From: Lactobacillus crispatus
GTDB taxonomy: Bacteria > Bacillota > Bacilli > Lactobacillales > Lactobacillaceae
Assembly: GCF_018987235.1 (NCBI RefSeq)
Contig: NZ_CP072197.1
Span: forward strand, 1,488,001-1,552,000
Length of the DNA stretch: 64,000 nt
Direction: 5' to 3'
The position numbers were made by a program, and so were the translations under genes. Under the pieces are notes generated by a model, which saw only the letters and a program-made list of their open reading frames with translations, was not told the origin of the DNA and made no database searches. Below, in pieces: positions 7,461 to 15,694 of the stretch. Each line of letters begins with the position of its first letter. Within the stretch, counting starts at the first letter, position 1.

Positions 7461-8141
7461 CTATAAACTGCTTATCAAGAACACGGCTAAATTATTGCCA
7501 AGGTGACTTACGTAAGAGAAGGTCAAATCCTTAGTTTCAAGATAAACTAAAGCTAAGACAGACCCACATAGTGAGTACAAAATGGTATATAAATCAATTT
7601 GTGGTTCATGTAAAAGTCCAAAAATTAATCCATTAATGAGAACAGCAATAAACAATGTTGATTTTTTGCCTGGTTTACTAAAAAACCAATTGAAAAAAAT
7701 ACCTCTAAAAATAATTTCTTCAAAAAGTGGTCCAATTGCAATCAGCATTACATTAATAATTGGATTCAACTGTTGCTGATGTGCAGCTATGTTTGCTTGA
7801 TTAGTGGCTTCCCCTTTAATCAAAAATCCTGCTAAAATTTGCAAAATACAAATTACTAAAAATCCAAGAAAAGCTAAACTCCAATTTTTTAGAGTAAATC
7901 TTGGCATTCTAGTTTTATTGTAACTAGTAAAGTGCCAATCATTCACCTGATTAAGTCTTCTTTGGTAAATTCCGTAGGTCAAGCTCAGTAATGCAACCGT
8001 TAATCCAAATATAAATATAACGGCAACCCAGCTTAATTGTTTGGCTCTAATCATAAATAATCCTTGAACTACCGCATAAATAAGGAAAGTTACTATCATT
8101 TGACCAATACCAATTGATTTATCAAGAATCTTTTTCTTCAT
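7461..8141 (-). CDS. CPBP-family intramembrane protease (Abi/CAAX type)
   Basis: 226 residues with about six or seven hydrophobic segments. It carries the CPBP motifs EEIIFRGIFF (paired Glu and Arg) and, further on, GLLHEP with the metal-binding His. Bacterial members are integral-membrane proteases often linked to bacteriocin self-immunity or surface protein processing. The substrate here is unknown. ATG 8141 is preferred over an upstream start because AAAGGAATTTAAAA precedes it. Confidence 0.85.
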   Translation of the reverse strand: MKKKILDKSIGIGQMIVTFLIYAVVQGLFMIRAKQLSWVAVIFIFGLTVALLSLTYGIYQRRLNQVNDWHFTSYNKTRMPRFTLKNWSLAFLGFLVICILQILAGFLIKGEATNQANIAAHQQQLNPIINVMLIAIGPLFEEIIFRGIFFNWFFSKPGKKSTLFIAVLINGLIFGLLHEPQIDLYTILYSLCGSVLALVYLETKDLTFSYVSHLGNNLAVFLISSL

Positions 8142-8221
8142 TTTTAAATTCCTTTGATCTTTCAATATCTGATTTCAGAGTCCCCATAGCCAAAAATCTT
8201 ATTCATTTTCATAAACTACCT

Positions 8222-10801
8222 CTACTTAACAAATTTCTCATCAAAGCCAAAATATTTAAATTTACCTTTATAATCTTTATTTGGATTAGGCTTAATCTCC
8301 ATTCGATAAGTACCTTTACGACCATTGAAAGCTACAATTTGCTTTTTTCCTGCCGCAATTTTCTTAATCTCTTCAGGGGTCCAACGATGACCTCGGTAAG
8401 TTTTCTTAAAATGATATTCTTTACCGTCTTTATATGTAATCACTACATAGACATTTGTATCTACAGGTTTAGGATTAACTCTAAAGCCCCAGAACCTGAT
8501 TTTACGTCTACCTTCTTTCAATTCTTGTTCTATCAATTTTCCAGTAGCCATAAAGCTTTTTCCTTGCTTATCAGTCGCTTCAAAACTGATTTCTTCACCT
8601 GCCAACAAGCTGGTAATTTCTTCCTCACTAAAAACATGTTGTCCATATTCTTTTTTAAATTTAATCTCTTTAGCTAAAGGCTTATAGATTCCTTTAACGT
8701 GATCAGTATCTTCAGGAAACTCTACTTTCCAACCAACTCTGGTAATCTCTTTACCCGTTTTTTTACTTTTATACGTTTGTTCGGCTAAATAAGCCGTATG
8801 TTGTTCTTCTTTACCAAATTTTTCAATCGAATAGGTGATTTGTTTTCCTTCTAAAGCTTCTTGTTGCTCCACTTCAGTAGTCGTATGTCCATCAAAAATC
8901 GTAACTGGTGGGTTTACTGTTTTATTTGTTTGAGTAAAGACTCCGCTAAATCGTTCAATTGCTTTTAAATCACCAGCTAATTTTTTAACTTGTGTATCTT
9001 GCTTTAATAATGGGGCATTTTCTATCATAACTGCTTTATCATGTTCAATTGTCTTTTCTGCAACTGAGTAGACTATATCTTGCTTTGTGGGATCAGCCTT
9101 AATTTCATTTAAAATATCCTGCAATCGTTTAGTGATTTTCCCTGAAGATAAATACGTTCCTTTAGCTATGCAAGCAATCAATGCTCCAGTTCCTGTTACT
9201 TCAAATACTCCCTTTACAACTTTTAATTGGGGAATAACCTTTTTATTTTCTTTACCAATTGCTTGTAATTTACTGATTGTTTGCATTTTAGTTGCGCCAG
9301 TACCCAAGTTCCATTTATCCAAGTTATTCAAAATGAAAGTTAAAGTAGGTTTAGTTGGGGGCGTATTTGTACCTTGATATACTTCAGGGCTAGCGTTTTG
9401 AGTAAAATGTGTAGCCTTATTTTCTGATTGCTTTTCTTCATTTAAATCATTTTCGTTAAAAATCAGCTTATAGTTTAGTTCCTTAGGAACATTAATCGTA
9501 CTCGTAAAATCAGGATGGTTTGCAATATGGGCTTTAACTTGAGTATATACATAGTCCTCAGCTAACATTGCTAGATATGATTTAGCAACTCGTTCATAAA
9601 TATCTCGACCACATTTACCATATTTGTCTTCAACTTCTTCAAGTGATTGTGGTACTAATTTGGTTGGACGATTGGCTCCGTGATCCTCACTCTTAATTAT
9701 GAATTTTTTGCGTGGGTCTTTATGACTTAAGAGTTTTGAATCAATTCCAACGACTGCTGCAATTTTATCTGCATATGGTAGTAACTCGTTAAAATCATCA
9801 ATCGTAATTGCGTTGTCTTCTGTTCTCGGATAAGAAACAATCTTATCATCATACATTTTTTGATAAGTCTCAGTAATTTGTTCAGTTGTATATTCCTTTT
9901 GGAAAATCTTACCCAAGTCAGCCAAGTTGACTAACTTTGGCGGCTGGGTTCTTTTTTCAGTTGTGCTATCAATAATAATTTGATCTGTTGCATAATTTAC
10001 TAAATCTTGTTCTGCTAAACTTTTATCTGAAAAACGCCAGCTGTCTCCGTCTTGATAGTCACGCTTAAACGTATTGCCATTAGCATCCTTATATCTTATT
10101 TCATAGAAAGGCTTTTTAACGTATGCCCTTCTTGCTCTATTTTGTTCATCAACTAAGCATGTAATATACGTCTGCAAGCGTCCTATTGAAAGCGCCTTAC
10201 CTTTATTACTATAACCCCGTTCTCTTGCCAACTCAGTTGCAATTCTTGATTCTTCTAATCCTGTTAGAAAATCAAATCTCTGTCGTGATTTTCCTTTTAC
10301 TAAAATTCCTTGAGCATCTTGTTCACTAACTGTAACCTTCTCAGGCTTATGTAAGGAATCAATTACATAGTTAGCTGAGTCATCACCTTTAAAACGAATT
10401 CGCCAGACTTCATTTTGCCAGTTTAAATAATCTACTATTTCCCAACCTAATACATCACCTTCACCAGATGGGTCATTATCGCTTGCAATAATAATTACAT
10501 CATGTCCAGGCAAATTACTCTTAATATTATCAATGTATCTTTGCTTGGACTTAATAACTTGCTTTGACCAATTTAAATCGAGAGGATTCCAAGGAAAGTT
10601 ATCTAAATTCTGCCAATCCGCATATTTAGCTGCAAGGTTTGGGTCAACCATTTCATTAGGCGCATTGAGTTGTAATAAATGTCCTGCGGCATAAACAATA
10701 TCATATGGATTTCCTTCAAATTCGCCACTCATTCCACCTAAATAATCCGCAAATTTTTCTGCTTGAGACTTTTTTTCATTTAAAATAAGTAATCTTGTCA
10801 C
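8222..10801 (-). CDS. Type IA DNA topoisomerase (TopB-like) of the conjugative element
   Basis: About 859 residues. It has the Toprim start (LLILNEKKSQAEKFADYL), the acidic motif ASDNDPSGEG (about residue 107), SIGRLQTYIT and the active-site Tyr in VSYPRTEDN (about 324). The C-terminus (from about 560) has repeated Y-K-x-G basic modules, likely DNA-binding. Plasmid-borne topoisomerases III/I relax or decatenate DNA during conjugative transfer. I choose GTG 10801 (GAAAGGAA 7 bases upstream); the ATG at 10849 would read through a terminator hairpin. A promoter/operator shared with ssb lies about 100 bp upstream. Confidence 0.88.
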   Translation of the reverse strand: MTRLLILNEKKSQAEKFADYLGGMSGEFEGNPYDIVYAAGHLLQLNAPNEMVDPNLAAKYADWQNLDNFPWNPLDLNWSKQVIKSKQRYIDNIKSNLPGHDVIIIASDNDPSGEGDVLGWEIVDYLNWQNEVWRIRFKGDDSANYVIDSLHKPEKVTVSEQDAQGILVKGKSRQRFDFLTGLEESRIATELARERGYSNKGKALSIGRLQTYITCLVDEQNRARRAYVKKPFYEIRYKDANGNTFKRDYQDGDSWRFSDKSLAEQDLVNYATDQIIIDSTTEKRTQPPKLVNLADLGKIFQKEYTTEQITETYQKMYDDKIVSYPRTEDNAITIDDFNELLPYADKIAAVVGIDSKLLSHKDPRKKFIIKSEDHGANRPTKLVPQSLEEVEDKYGKCGRDIYERVAKSYLAMLAEDYVYTQVKAHIANHPDFTSTINVPKELNYKLIFNENDLNEEKQSENKATHFTQNASPEVYQGTNTPPTKPTLTFILNNLDKWNLGTGATKMQTISKLQAIGKENKKVIPQLKVVKGVFEVTGTGALIACIAKGTYLSSGKITKRLQDILNEIKADPTKQDIVYSVAEKTIEHDKAVMIENAPLLKQDTQVKKLAGDLKAIERFSGVFTQTNKTVNPPVTIFDGHTTTEVEQQEALEGKQITYSIEKFGKEEQHTAYLAEQTYKSKKTGKEITRVGWKVEFPEDTDHVKGIYKPLAKEIKFKKEYGQHVFSEEEITSLLAGEEISFEATDKQGKSFMATGKLIEQELKEGRRKIRFWGFRVNPKPVDTNVYVVITYKDGKEYHFKKTYRGHRWTPEEIKKIAAGKKQIVAFNGRKGTYRMEIKPNPNKDYKGKFKYFGFDEKFVK

Positions 10802-10819
10802 GTTACTATTCCTTTCTAC

Positions 10820-10846
10820 AAAAAAAGAATACCTCACGGTATTCTT
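10820..10846 (-). terminator. Leader terminator before the topoisomerase gene
   Basis: On the minus strand AGAATACC-GTGA-GGTATTCT is followed by seven T, directly upstream of the ribosome site of the GTG start and downstream of the promoter at 10899. This is an attenuator position, one of several such hairpins in the element. Confidence 0.7.
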
Positions 10847-10898
10847 CACATAGCATACTCATTATCCAAAAATAGATTAATGGAGGTATTTATATTAT

Positions 10899-10916
10899 AT
10901 ATCATTTTCGCGATAT
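10899..10916 (-). promoter_or_regulatory. Shared operator-promoter, site A (topoisomerase)
   Basis: ATATC-ATTTTCGC-GATAT, an 18-bp interrupted palindrome. On the minus strand it runs straight into ATAATATAAATA (a TATAAT -10). The same arrangement occurs at 48324-48341 and 50394-50411, so one regulator probably controls all three. Confidence 0.7.
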
Positions 10917-10924
10917 ATAAAAGA

Positions 10925-11362
10925 CTAGTTAATTTGTTTAATGCTTTCCAGAATGACTTTATTCATTTGACTAATCATCTTTCTAAAGTAGTTGTACAAT
11001 TGTTGATCATTGTTACAATTGAGGTACTTAGAGTAGAAGTAGAAGTCAATTCCCTTGCTCTCTAGCTTTGCTTTTTCTTCCTGATAAATCTTGTCACTAA
11101 TTACATAACCATAATTTTTTAGATAATCTTGGTTAATGTAAGTAATAAAGTCACTAGCTTGATCATGCTTTAGATTTTTAACATCAAAACCATATCTAAT
11201 CAATTTCTTTTTGATCACAATCAAGGTATCTGATTTATTAAGTTGTGCTGGTTGAACGATATCAATTACATAATAGGAATTGGATAAGTCCTTAGCATAA
11301 CCTTTTTTATTAGGTCTAACAACGTTAAACAATATATCTTCTAAGCTTGTAACTTCTTTCAT
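10925..11362 (-). CDS. Hypothetical protein, 145 residues
   Basis: I do not recognise a family. It is a soluble, Lys/Asn/Asp-rich protein with no signal peptide or membrane segment. It lies between the topoisomerase promoter region and the MazF-like module, in the same direction. Its stop is 9 bases from operator site A, so it is a separate transcript from the topoisomerase gene. The start ATG 11362 has AAGGAG about 17 bases upstream, a long spacing. Codon use looks like its neighbours. Confidence 0.6.
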   Translation of the reverse strand: MKEVTSLEDILFNVVRPNKKGYAKDLSNSYYVIDIVQPAQLNKSDTLIVIKKKLIRYGFDVKNLKHDQASDFITYINQDYLKNYGYVISDKIYQEEKAKLESKGIDFYFYSKYLNCNNDQQLYNYFRKMISQMNKVILESIKQIN

Positions 11363-11525
11363 AACTGACTATTATTTCTCCTTATCATAATCCAGACATT
11401 TCATTTATATCATATATTGAATTTGTAGTATACGATATTGCACTAACTAAAAAAATAAAGCGCCAAATTATATATTGTTACTTATATATTAAGCATAGGT
11501 AACATATATGCTAATTATAAACACG

Positions 11526-11578
11526 CAAAAAAACAGCCAGCTCTAAATACAACAACTTTAAAGCTAGCTGTTTTAACA
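11526..11578 (-). terminator. Terminator of the MazF-like toxin operon
   Basis: AAAACAGC(T)AGCT pairs across a loop of about 20 bases and is followed by T7 on the minus strand, just after the toxin stop. Confidence 0.65.
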
Positions 11579-11583
11579 TAAAA

Positions 11584-11913
11584 TTATTTTTTAGCGTTTT
11601 TACGAAGAAACTTAACTAATCTATGTGTGTCTTGATCACTTAATCTACCTATACACTTAACATTAGTATCTTTTTTAGATACCGAATAACGTCTATAAGT
11701 ATCAATCCACGAATGTTTTTTCAAACCTGTAGTTTCATATTCTTTTATTTCGAAATAATACTTTTTAATTTTTTCGGATTTATTCTTAAACTTTGTCGTT
11801 ATGTCAAAGAAAAAGACCTTATCCTCATTTTCCTGTAATATAAATATTGGTCGTCTTTTACCACCTGAAACCTGAACGAAACGAACATATGCTGTAGCAA
11901 TATTTTTACTCAT
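11584..11913 (-). CDS. PemK/MazF-like toxin
   Basis: 109 residues, basic. It begins ATAYVRFVQVSGGKRRPIFIL, the S-G-x-x-RP strand pattern of PemK/MazF-type endoribonucleases in lactic acid bacteria. It overlaps the preceding RelB-like antitoxin gene by 8 bases and is followed by a terminator. Its expected activity is sequence-specific mRNA cleavage. The subfamily is divergent, so the assignment relies partly on the partner gene. Confidence 0.7.
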   Translation of the reverse strand: MSKNIATAYVRFVQVSGGKRRPIFILQENEDKVFFFDITTKFKNKSEKIKKYYFEIKEYETTGLKKHSWIDTYRRYSVSKKDTNVKCIGRLSDQDTHRLVKFLRKNAKK

Positions 11914-12181
11914 CTTTTGACATCCATTCTTGCAGTTTCTCAGGGCTATTCAGGTCTTCTGTTGTCCAATTTTTTGTTAAGTTTTGAATTTCTAATTCAT
12001 CTTTCTCTCTTTCAGTTAAATTGGTTGAGAATGGTAACCCATTCTCAGCAATAAGACGCTTATAGAACATTGTGATAGCAATAGTAGGTGTTAAACCTAA
12101 TTTTTTTAGAACAGCATTACCTTCTTCTACAACACCATCATCAATTTGTACTTGAATTCTCTTTTTAGTAATTGAAGCCAT
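11906..12181 (-). CDS. RelB/DinJ-family antitoxin
   Basis: 91 residues. An RHH-like N-terminus (KKRIQVQIDDGVVEEGNAVL) is followed by the family block LGLTPTIAITMFYKRLIAENGLPF, then an acidic tail ending EWMSKDE. It is preceded by GAGGGG and overlaps the toxin gene. It should repress the operon via the palindrome at 12197-12215. RelB-type antitoxin with a MazF-like toxin is a known mixed pairing. Confidence 0.82.
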   Translation of the reverse strand: MASITKKRIQVQIDDGVVEEGNAVLKKLGLTPTIAITMFYKRLIAENGLPFSTNLTEREKDELEIQNLTKNWTTEDLNSPEKLQEWMSKDE

Positions 12182-12196
12182 AGTAGTGCACCCCTC

Positions 12197-12215
12197 ATAT
12201 CATTTATACTGATAT
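12197..12215 (-). promoter_or_regulatory. Operator of the RelB/MazF-like operon
   Basis: ATATC-ATTTATACT-GATAT lies just upstream of the antitoxin ribosome site and next to a TATAAT. It resembles the shared 18-bp operator but has a 9-base spacer and lacks the conserved centre, so I treat it as the antitoxin's own site. Confidence 0.5.
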
Positions 12216-12344
12216 TATACTACTAAATCAATGGAATCAACCTATATAAGAGTAATATTTAGAAAATTATTTACTCACCACTTGTTCAATAAATTACTAA
12301 CTGCTTTGCAATCCTCATATCAAATTTTGCATTTTTGATATTTT

Positions 12345-13805
12345 TTAACGATCTAATTCCTGTTCACCTTTTTGAATAGCAATTTCTTTTGCTTTTTCAT
12401 TGGTCAGCGAACTGTTTACTGTAGCAACATGTGGCTTGCTAGTTTGCACTTCTTTATCATCAAGCAATTTAGACTTTTCTTGATTTTTTTCAATTTCATT
12501 TTGTAAATTGTCGGTTAACTTGCTATAGTTGCCATCTGCTGTCCAGCACTGCGTTTTATTAAATGCATCATCCAAATTTCTAACTGTATCTATTGTCATA
12601 CTTTTTTCGATTTTTCTTAGTGCCGTCAATTCGGTCTTAAAATTAGTTCCATTAGTCTCATTGTCAGTAACTTCTTGCTCCATTTTTTCTTTTTGCACAT
12701 ACCATTGCGAGTGTTCAGGAGTATCTAAGAAGTTTTCCTTGACAATTTGACCCAATTTTTCTTGTTCTTTTTCGAGTAACTTATCGGTACTATTAGTTAG
12801 TGTCTTAGTAGCTGAACCAACATGCGTCAAAATTTGCCCTTTTACCCCACTTGGTAACTCATTAAACTTTTGTCCGTTGCTTGTCCAATTAGCTATATAA
12901 TCAACTGTCTCTTGCTTAACATCAATTCCATAATGAGAACAATAAAGATAACTTGTAAGCTCCGCTTGCATCTCTTTTAATTCTCTAGGCAGGCCCTTTT
13001 CTTGTTTTTGGCTATTATGTAGCTGTGCATGTCCCAATTCATGAGCAAGCACTGATACATTCTCCGTTGAAGTGTTGTATCCATTTAACACAATTTCGTT
13101 AGTAGCCCTGTTAAAGTATCCCTTAGCATTTTGCGGATCCTTATATTTATCCCGAATATCTGCATTAAATGGGTCATAAGTAATGACTGGCATTTTCATG
13201 TCATTAGCTACACTTCTTAATCCATTCTCTAAGGAGTCAATCTGTCCTGGATTCTTCATATTAAAATCTTGGTGTCTATTAGGGTAAAGTTCTGGGTATT
13301 TTTCCTTTGGCATATTGGTTTGTGGAGCATCGAATACAGTGCCAATCTTATAAAAAGTTTTTTGGTAAGTTTCTATATTACCCGCCTCAATTTTTTGTTT
13401 TTCGTCTTTAGTGGCAGTCTTTAAGTTAGCTAATTCTTTGTTGCCATCCTTATTTTTACGATAGAAAACTGTAGCTTTAGTAGGAACAAATATTTTAATT
13501 CCTTTTTCACCTTTGTTGACCTTATAGCCCATGCTTTTAAACTTTGCAAATGATCCCACCGCAGTCGCACCTGGGCGCTGCATCTGAATCATCATTGCAT
13601 TTCTTGAGGAATAGTTATGAAACTTATCCATAAAATCAAGCATTTCTACAACTTTCTCTGGTGATTGAGTATAATTATCTACTTCTTTAAGTAGTCCATT
13701 TTTTAAATCCTCAACGGTTTGAGTATGTTTCTTTTTCCAAGCTTTACGGTCAAAAGTCTTTCTAGGTCGTCTTTCAGACTTTAAAGCATTTTTATCCATA
13801 TCCAT
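12345..13805 (-). CDS. ArdC-like antirestriction protein with metallopeptidase domain
   Basis: 486 residues. Residues about 15-130 match the ArdC N-terminal ssDNA-binding domain (SSRNAMMIQMQRPGATAVGS, followed by GYKVNKGEKGIKIFVPT). A zinc metallopeptidase domain contains VLAHELGHAQLH (HExxH, about residue 255). The remainder is helical and charged. ArdC of plasmid pSa protects incoming single-stranded DNA from restriction and is carried into the recipient. The C-terminus ends GEQELDR, a tail shared with neighbouring proteins. The frame is open upstream to the stop of the preceding gene, without another ATG. No good Shine-Dalgarno is seen, so coupling to the upstream gene is possible. Confidence 0.82.
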   Translation of the reverse strand: MDMDKNALKSERRPRKTFDRKAWKKKHTQTVEDLKNGLLKEVDNYTQSPEKVVEMLDFMDKFHNYSSRNAMMIQMQRPGATAVGSFAKFKSMGYKVNKGEKGIKIFVPTKATVFYRKNKDGNKELANLKTATKDEKQKIEAGNIETYQKTFYKIGTVFDAPQTNMPKEKYPELYPNRHQDFNMKNPGQIDSLENGLRSVANDMKMPVITYDPFNADIRDKYKDPQNAKGYFNRATNEIVLNGYNTSTENVSVLAHELGHAQLHNSQKQEKGLPRELKEMQAELTSYLYCSHYGIDVKQETVDYIANWTSNGQKFNELPSGVKGQILTHVGSATKTLTNSTDKLLEKEQEKLGQIVKENFLDTPEHSQWYVQKEKMEQEVTDNETNGTNFKTELTALRKIEKSMTIDTVRNLDDAFNKTQCWTADGNYSKLTDNLQNEIEKNQEKSKLLDDKEVQTSKPHVATVNSSLTNEKAKEIAIQKGEQELDR

Positions 13806-13865
13806 TTTATCTTTAACTTGACCTGATACTAATTCTGGTTTTGATTTTTGAAGGCGATCAAGATA

Positions 13866-14420
13866 TTATGACTGAAGTGAAATATCATCATTAAGACTCG
13901 ATATCTCTTTATCAGTTAATGGTGCTGCCCAATCAGAAGTAAAACTAGATTTATTCCAATCTACATCGGCTAAAGTTCCACTTTCTTTTTCACTATCAAT
14001 AACTTTTTGAGTTAGGGGCTTAATACCATTTCGATTAATCGTGTGCCATTGATAATTTCCTTCAGCGCTTGGTGAAAAAAGATAATGATACTCTACATCT
14101 GAATTAAGGTACTTACCGTCATTCTTTGATATATCGTTAATCATCGCAGATAAGTCATGATACTGTTTTCTAACAGGATCATCGATTCTTTGTCCATTAG
14201 AATTATATTCATCCATAAGTTTAGTAGCAGCTGTAGGATTTTCTGGAATATGGTTATCGTTATAGTTCCCTGTTTCAATTAACTTTTTGGCATCGTCTAA
14301 AGTACGATAATTATCTAGTAAATTTTGTCCTGTGAAAGTAAGTCCACCATCCATATGAAAATACTGAGTAGTAACTGAACCATTTGGATTTAAAATTGAT
14401 ACATTTGATCGTGTTGACAT
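13866..14420 (-). CDS. Hypothetical ICE protein, 184 residues (begins STRSNVSI)
   Basis: I do not recognise a characterised family. The N-terminus (STRSNVSILNPNGSVTTQYFHMDGG) is compact and the rest hydrophilic, with no signal or membrane segment. The start is supported by AAAGGAAAAATT. A terminator hairpin lies immediately upstream. The gene is in frame with the ArdC-like ORF: after its TAA stop the frame continues Y-L-D-R and stays open to the next start. It belongs to the cargo-like gene set between relaxase and topoisomerase. Confidence 0.7.
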   Translation of the reverse strand: MSTRSNVSILNPNGSVTTQYFHMDGGLTFTGQNLLDNYRTLDDAKKLIETGNYNDNHIPENPTAATKLMDEYNSNGQRIDDPVRKQYHDLSAMINDISKNDGKYLNSDVEYHYLFSPSAEGNYQWHTINRNGIKPLTQKVIDSEKESGTLADVDWNKSSFTSDWAAPLTDKEISSLNDDISLQS

Positions 14421-14442
14421 AATTTTTCCTTTCTAAGAAAAC

Positions 14443-14469
14443 AAAAAAGACGCTTCATAATGAAGTGTC
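14443..14469 (-). terminator. Leader terminator before the 184-residue gene
   Basis: GACACTTCA-TTA-TGAAGCGTC followed by TTTTTTG on the minus strand ends about 10 bases before the ribosome site of the gene starting at 14420. Confidence 0.7.
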
Positions 14470-14575
14470 CTGACTACATACAAGTTATTTAGTTTTTACT
14501 ACTATCACCTTCTTTCTAGTAATTTTAAATTTACACGTTTCTGCTGAAGATAATTTACTGTCTTAGCTGAGAATA

Positions 14576-14619
14576 AAAAACGCTGAAGTTTTGATAATTC
14601 AATGATTTCAGCGTTTTTT
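14576..14619. terminator. Bidirectional terminator after the Fic gene
   Basis: A stem of AACGCTGAA with TTCAGCGTT is flanked by A6 and T6, so it works in both directions. It lies about 40 bases past the Fic stop. Confidence 0.7.
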
Positions 14620-14656
14620 ATACCATCTATTTAAGCCTTGGTGCGATTCTTTAATG

Positions 14657-15439
14657 TTACCTATCTAATTCTTGATTTTGGTAGAATGATTTAATTCTTT
14701 TAGTTTTTAGGTCATTAATGTCAATATCTTTTTGCGAAATTTCGTTGCTCAAATGATACGCAACTTCGTTCTTGCTAGGTAAAGTTTCTATCATTCGGTC
14801 CAAAGCTTTGTCTTCTTGTTCTCTAGTATCTGCACGATAAAATCTCATGAGGCTAATCATAAATTCAGCGTGGTCTATGTTGTCAAAAGGAAGGGTTAAA
14901 TAATCTCTGGTTTCCCAGGTATCTCGAGCAGAGTTTGCGGCAATTAGCGCTGTTCTTTTATTTCCGTCCTGGAATGGTTGAAGCTTGGATAAGCTTGCAA
15001 ATACTCTCCACGCATCTTTAGTAGTCTGTTTAGACGAGTTGTATTGTTCAATTATTTCATCTAAGTCTTCGGGGTAGACGTTTTCTGGAGCAAAGTATGC
15101 ACCTTTAGCTGTGCCTTTAGGGTCTGTGATAATGACAATTGCGTCGTCTGGATTATAACTTGCATGTCTTAAGCGCCCTGGAATACTTGGGTCTTCTTCT
15201 TCGCTATGGGTAAAGGCTTTATTAATTTCAATAATTCCTTGTCTTGTAAATCCGAATTTCTTTGCTGCAGCTATGCCATCTAAAGCATCTTTTAAGATGG
15301 CACCATCGTGGTGTTGATGTACAAGCTTAGATAGGTCATTAAGATCTAAGGCTCTTTTTGTTTGCAACACAGTACTACTGTAGTCATTCATACTACCAAA
15401 AGAGACTATGAAGTTTGCAAGGTCTAGGTTTTCACTCAT
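14657..15439 (-). CDS. Fic-domain protein lacking the catalytic histidine
   Basis: 260 residues, predicted soluble. The Fic motif is LQPFQDGNKRTALIAAN (residues about 153-169): the normally invariant His of H-P-F-x-D-G-N is Gln154 (codon CAA). The rest of the motif, including Asp, Gly-Asn and Arg, is kept. Fic enzymes transfer AMP or other phosphate-containing groups using that His, so this protein is either inactive, regulatory or altered in chemistry. The C-terminus ends YQNQELDR, shared with the ArdC-like protein. The Fic protein VbhT is a known conjugative T4SS substrate. Terminators on both sides make it a single-gene unit. Confidence 0.85.
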   Translation of the reverse strand: MSENLDLANFIVSFGSMNDYSSTVLQTKRALDLNDLSKLVHQHHDGAILKDALDGIAAAKKFGFTRQGIIEINKAFTHSEEEDPSIPGRLRHASYNPDDAIVIITDPKGTAKGAYFAPENVYPEDLDEIIEQYNSSKQTTKDAWRVFASLSKLQPFQDGNKRTALIAANSARDTWETRDYLTLPFDNIDHAEFMISLMRFYRADTREQEDKALDRMIETLPSKNEVAYHLSNEISQKDIDINDLKTKRIKSFYQNQELDR

Positions 15440-15513
15440 TTGTTCTCACTTACTTTCCATTTAGTTAGATTACTTACAATTTTAGCACTATTTAATTAAT
15501 AATCCTTGTTTTT

Positions 15514-15632
15514 GGAGCGGCACATACGCAAGCGGTATGTGCTTCTTTTTTACATTAAATTAGCAGTTAGTTTTTGATTAGCTGCTCTTTCTTATTATTT
15601 ATCTTTCTAATCTTTGATCTCTTCTTCGCATA
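15514..15632. repeat. Duplicated 3'-end module, copy A
   Basis: It matches 16122-16240: a hairpin CACATACGCAAGCGGTATGTG with a T run, a second hairpin AGCAGTTAG...TAGCTGCT, then the 3' coding end of a protein finishing D-Q-x-L-E-R. Copy B follows the Toprim gene and copy A follows the 31-codon ORF. Confidence 0.75.
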
Positions 15633-15694
15633 ATATGATATCCATGAGGTATATATTTAACCTGCTTATTCAAAGTTTGTTCTAATCTCTTCAC
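15599..15694 (-). CDS. 31-residue ORF ending RRRDQRLER
   Basis: A small ORF with a good ribosome site (AAAGGAG 7 bases before GTG 15694). The sequence begins MKRLEQTLNKQ and ends RRRDQRLER. The last nine residues resemble the end of the Toprim protein (LRRDQGLER), and the 3' DNA downstream is duplicated too. It is either a remnant of a duplicated cargo gene or a very small protein that is essentially a C-terminal tag. Length makes it uncertain. Confidence 0.45.
   Translation of the reverse strand: MKRLEQTLNKQVKYIPHGYHIMRRRDQRLER

Noticed and set aside
8114..8677. 187-codon plus-strand ORF across the topoisomerase 3' end
   Set aside because: Antisense to a well-supported gene; Phe/Ile-rich translation typical of reversed Lys-rich coding sequence.
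12197..12215. Fourth member of the ATATC-N8-GATAT regulon
   Set aside because: Spacer is 9 not 8, centre not conserved and it sits at a toxin-antitoxin promoter, so an antitoxin site is a better reading.
12317..12346. Terminator of the ArdC-like gene
   Set aside because: The ATATCAAA/TTTGATAT hairpin has its T run on the plus strand, opposite to the gene, so it is not a normal terminator for it.
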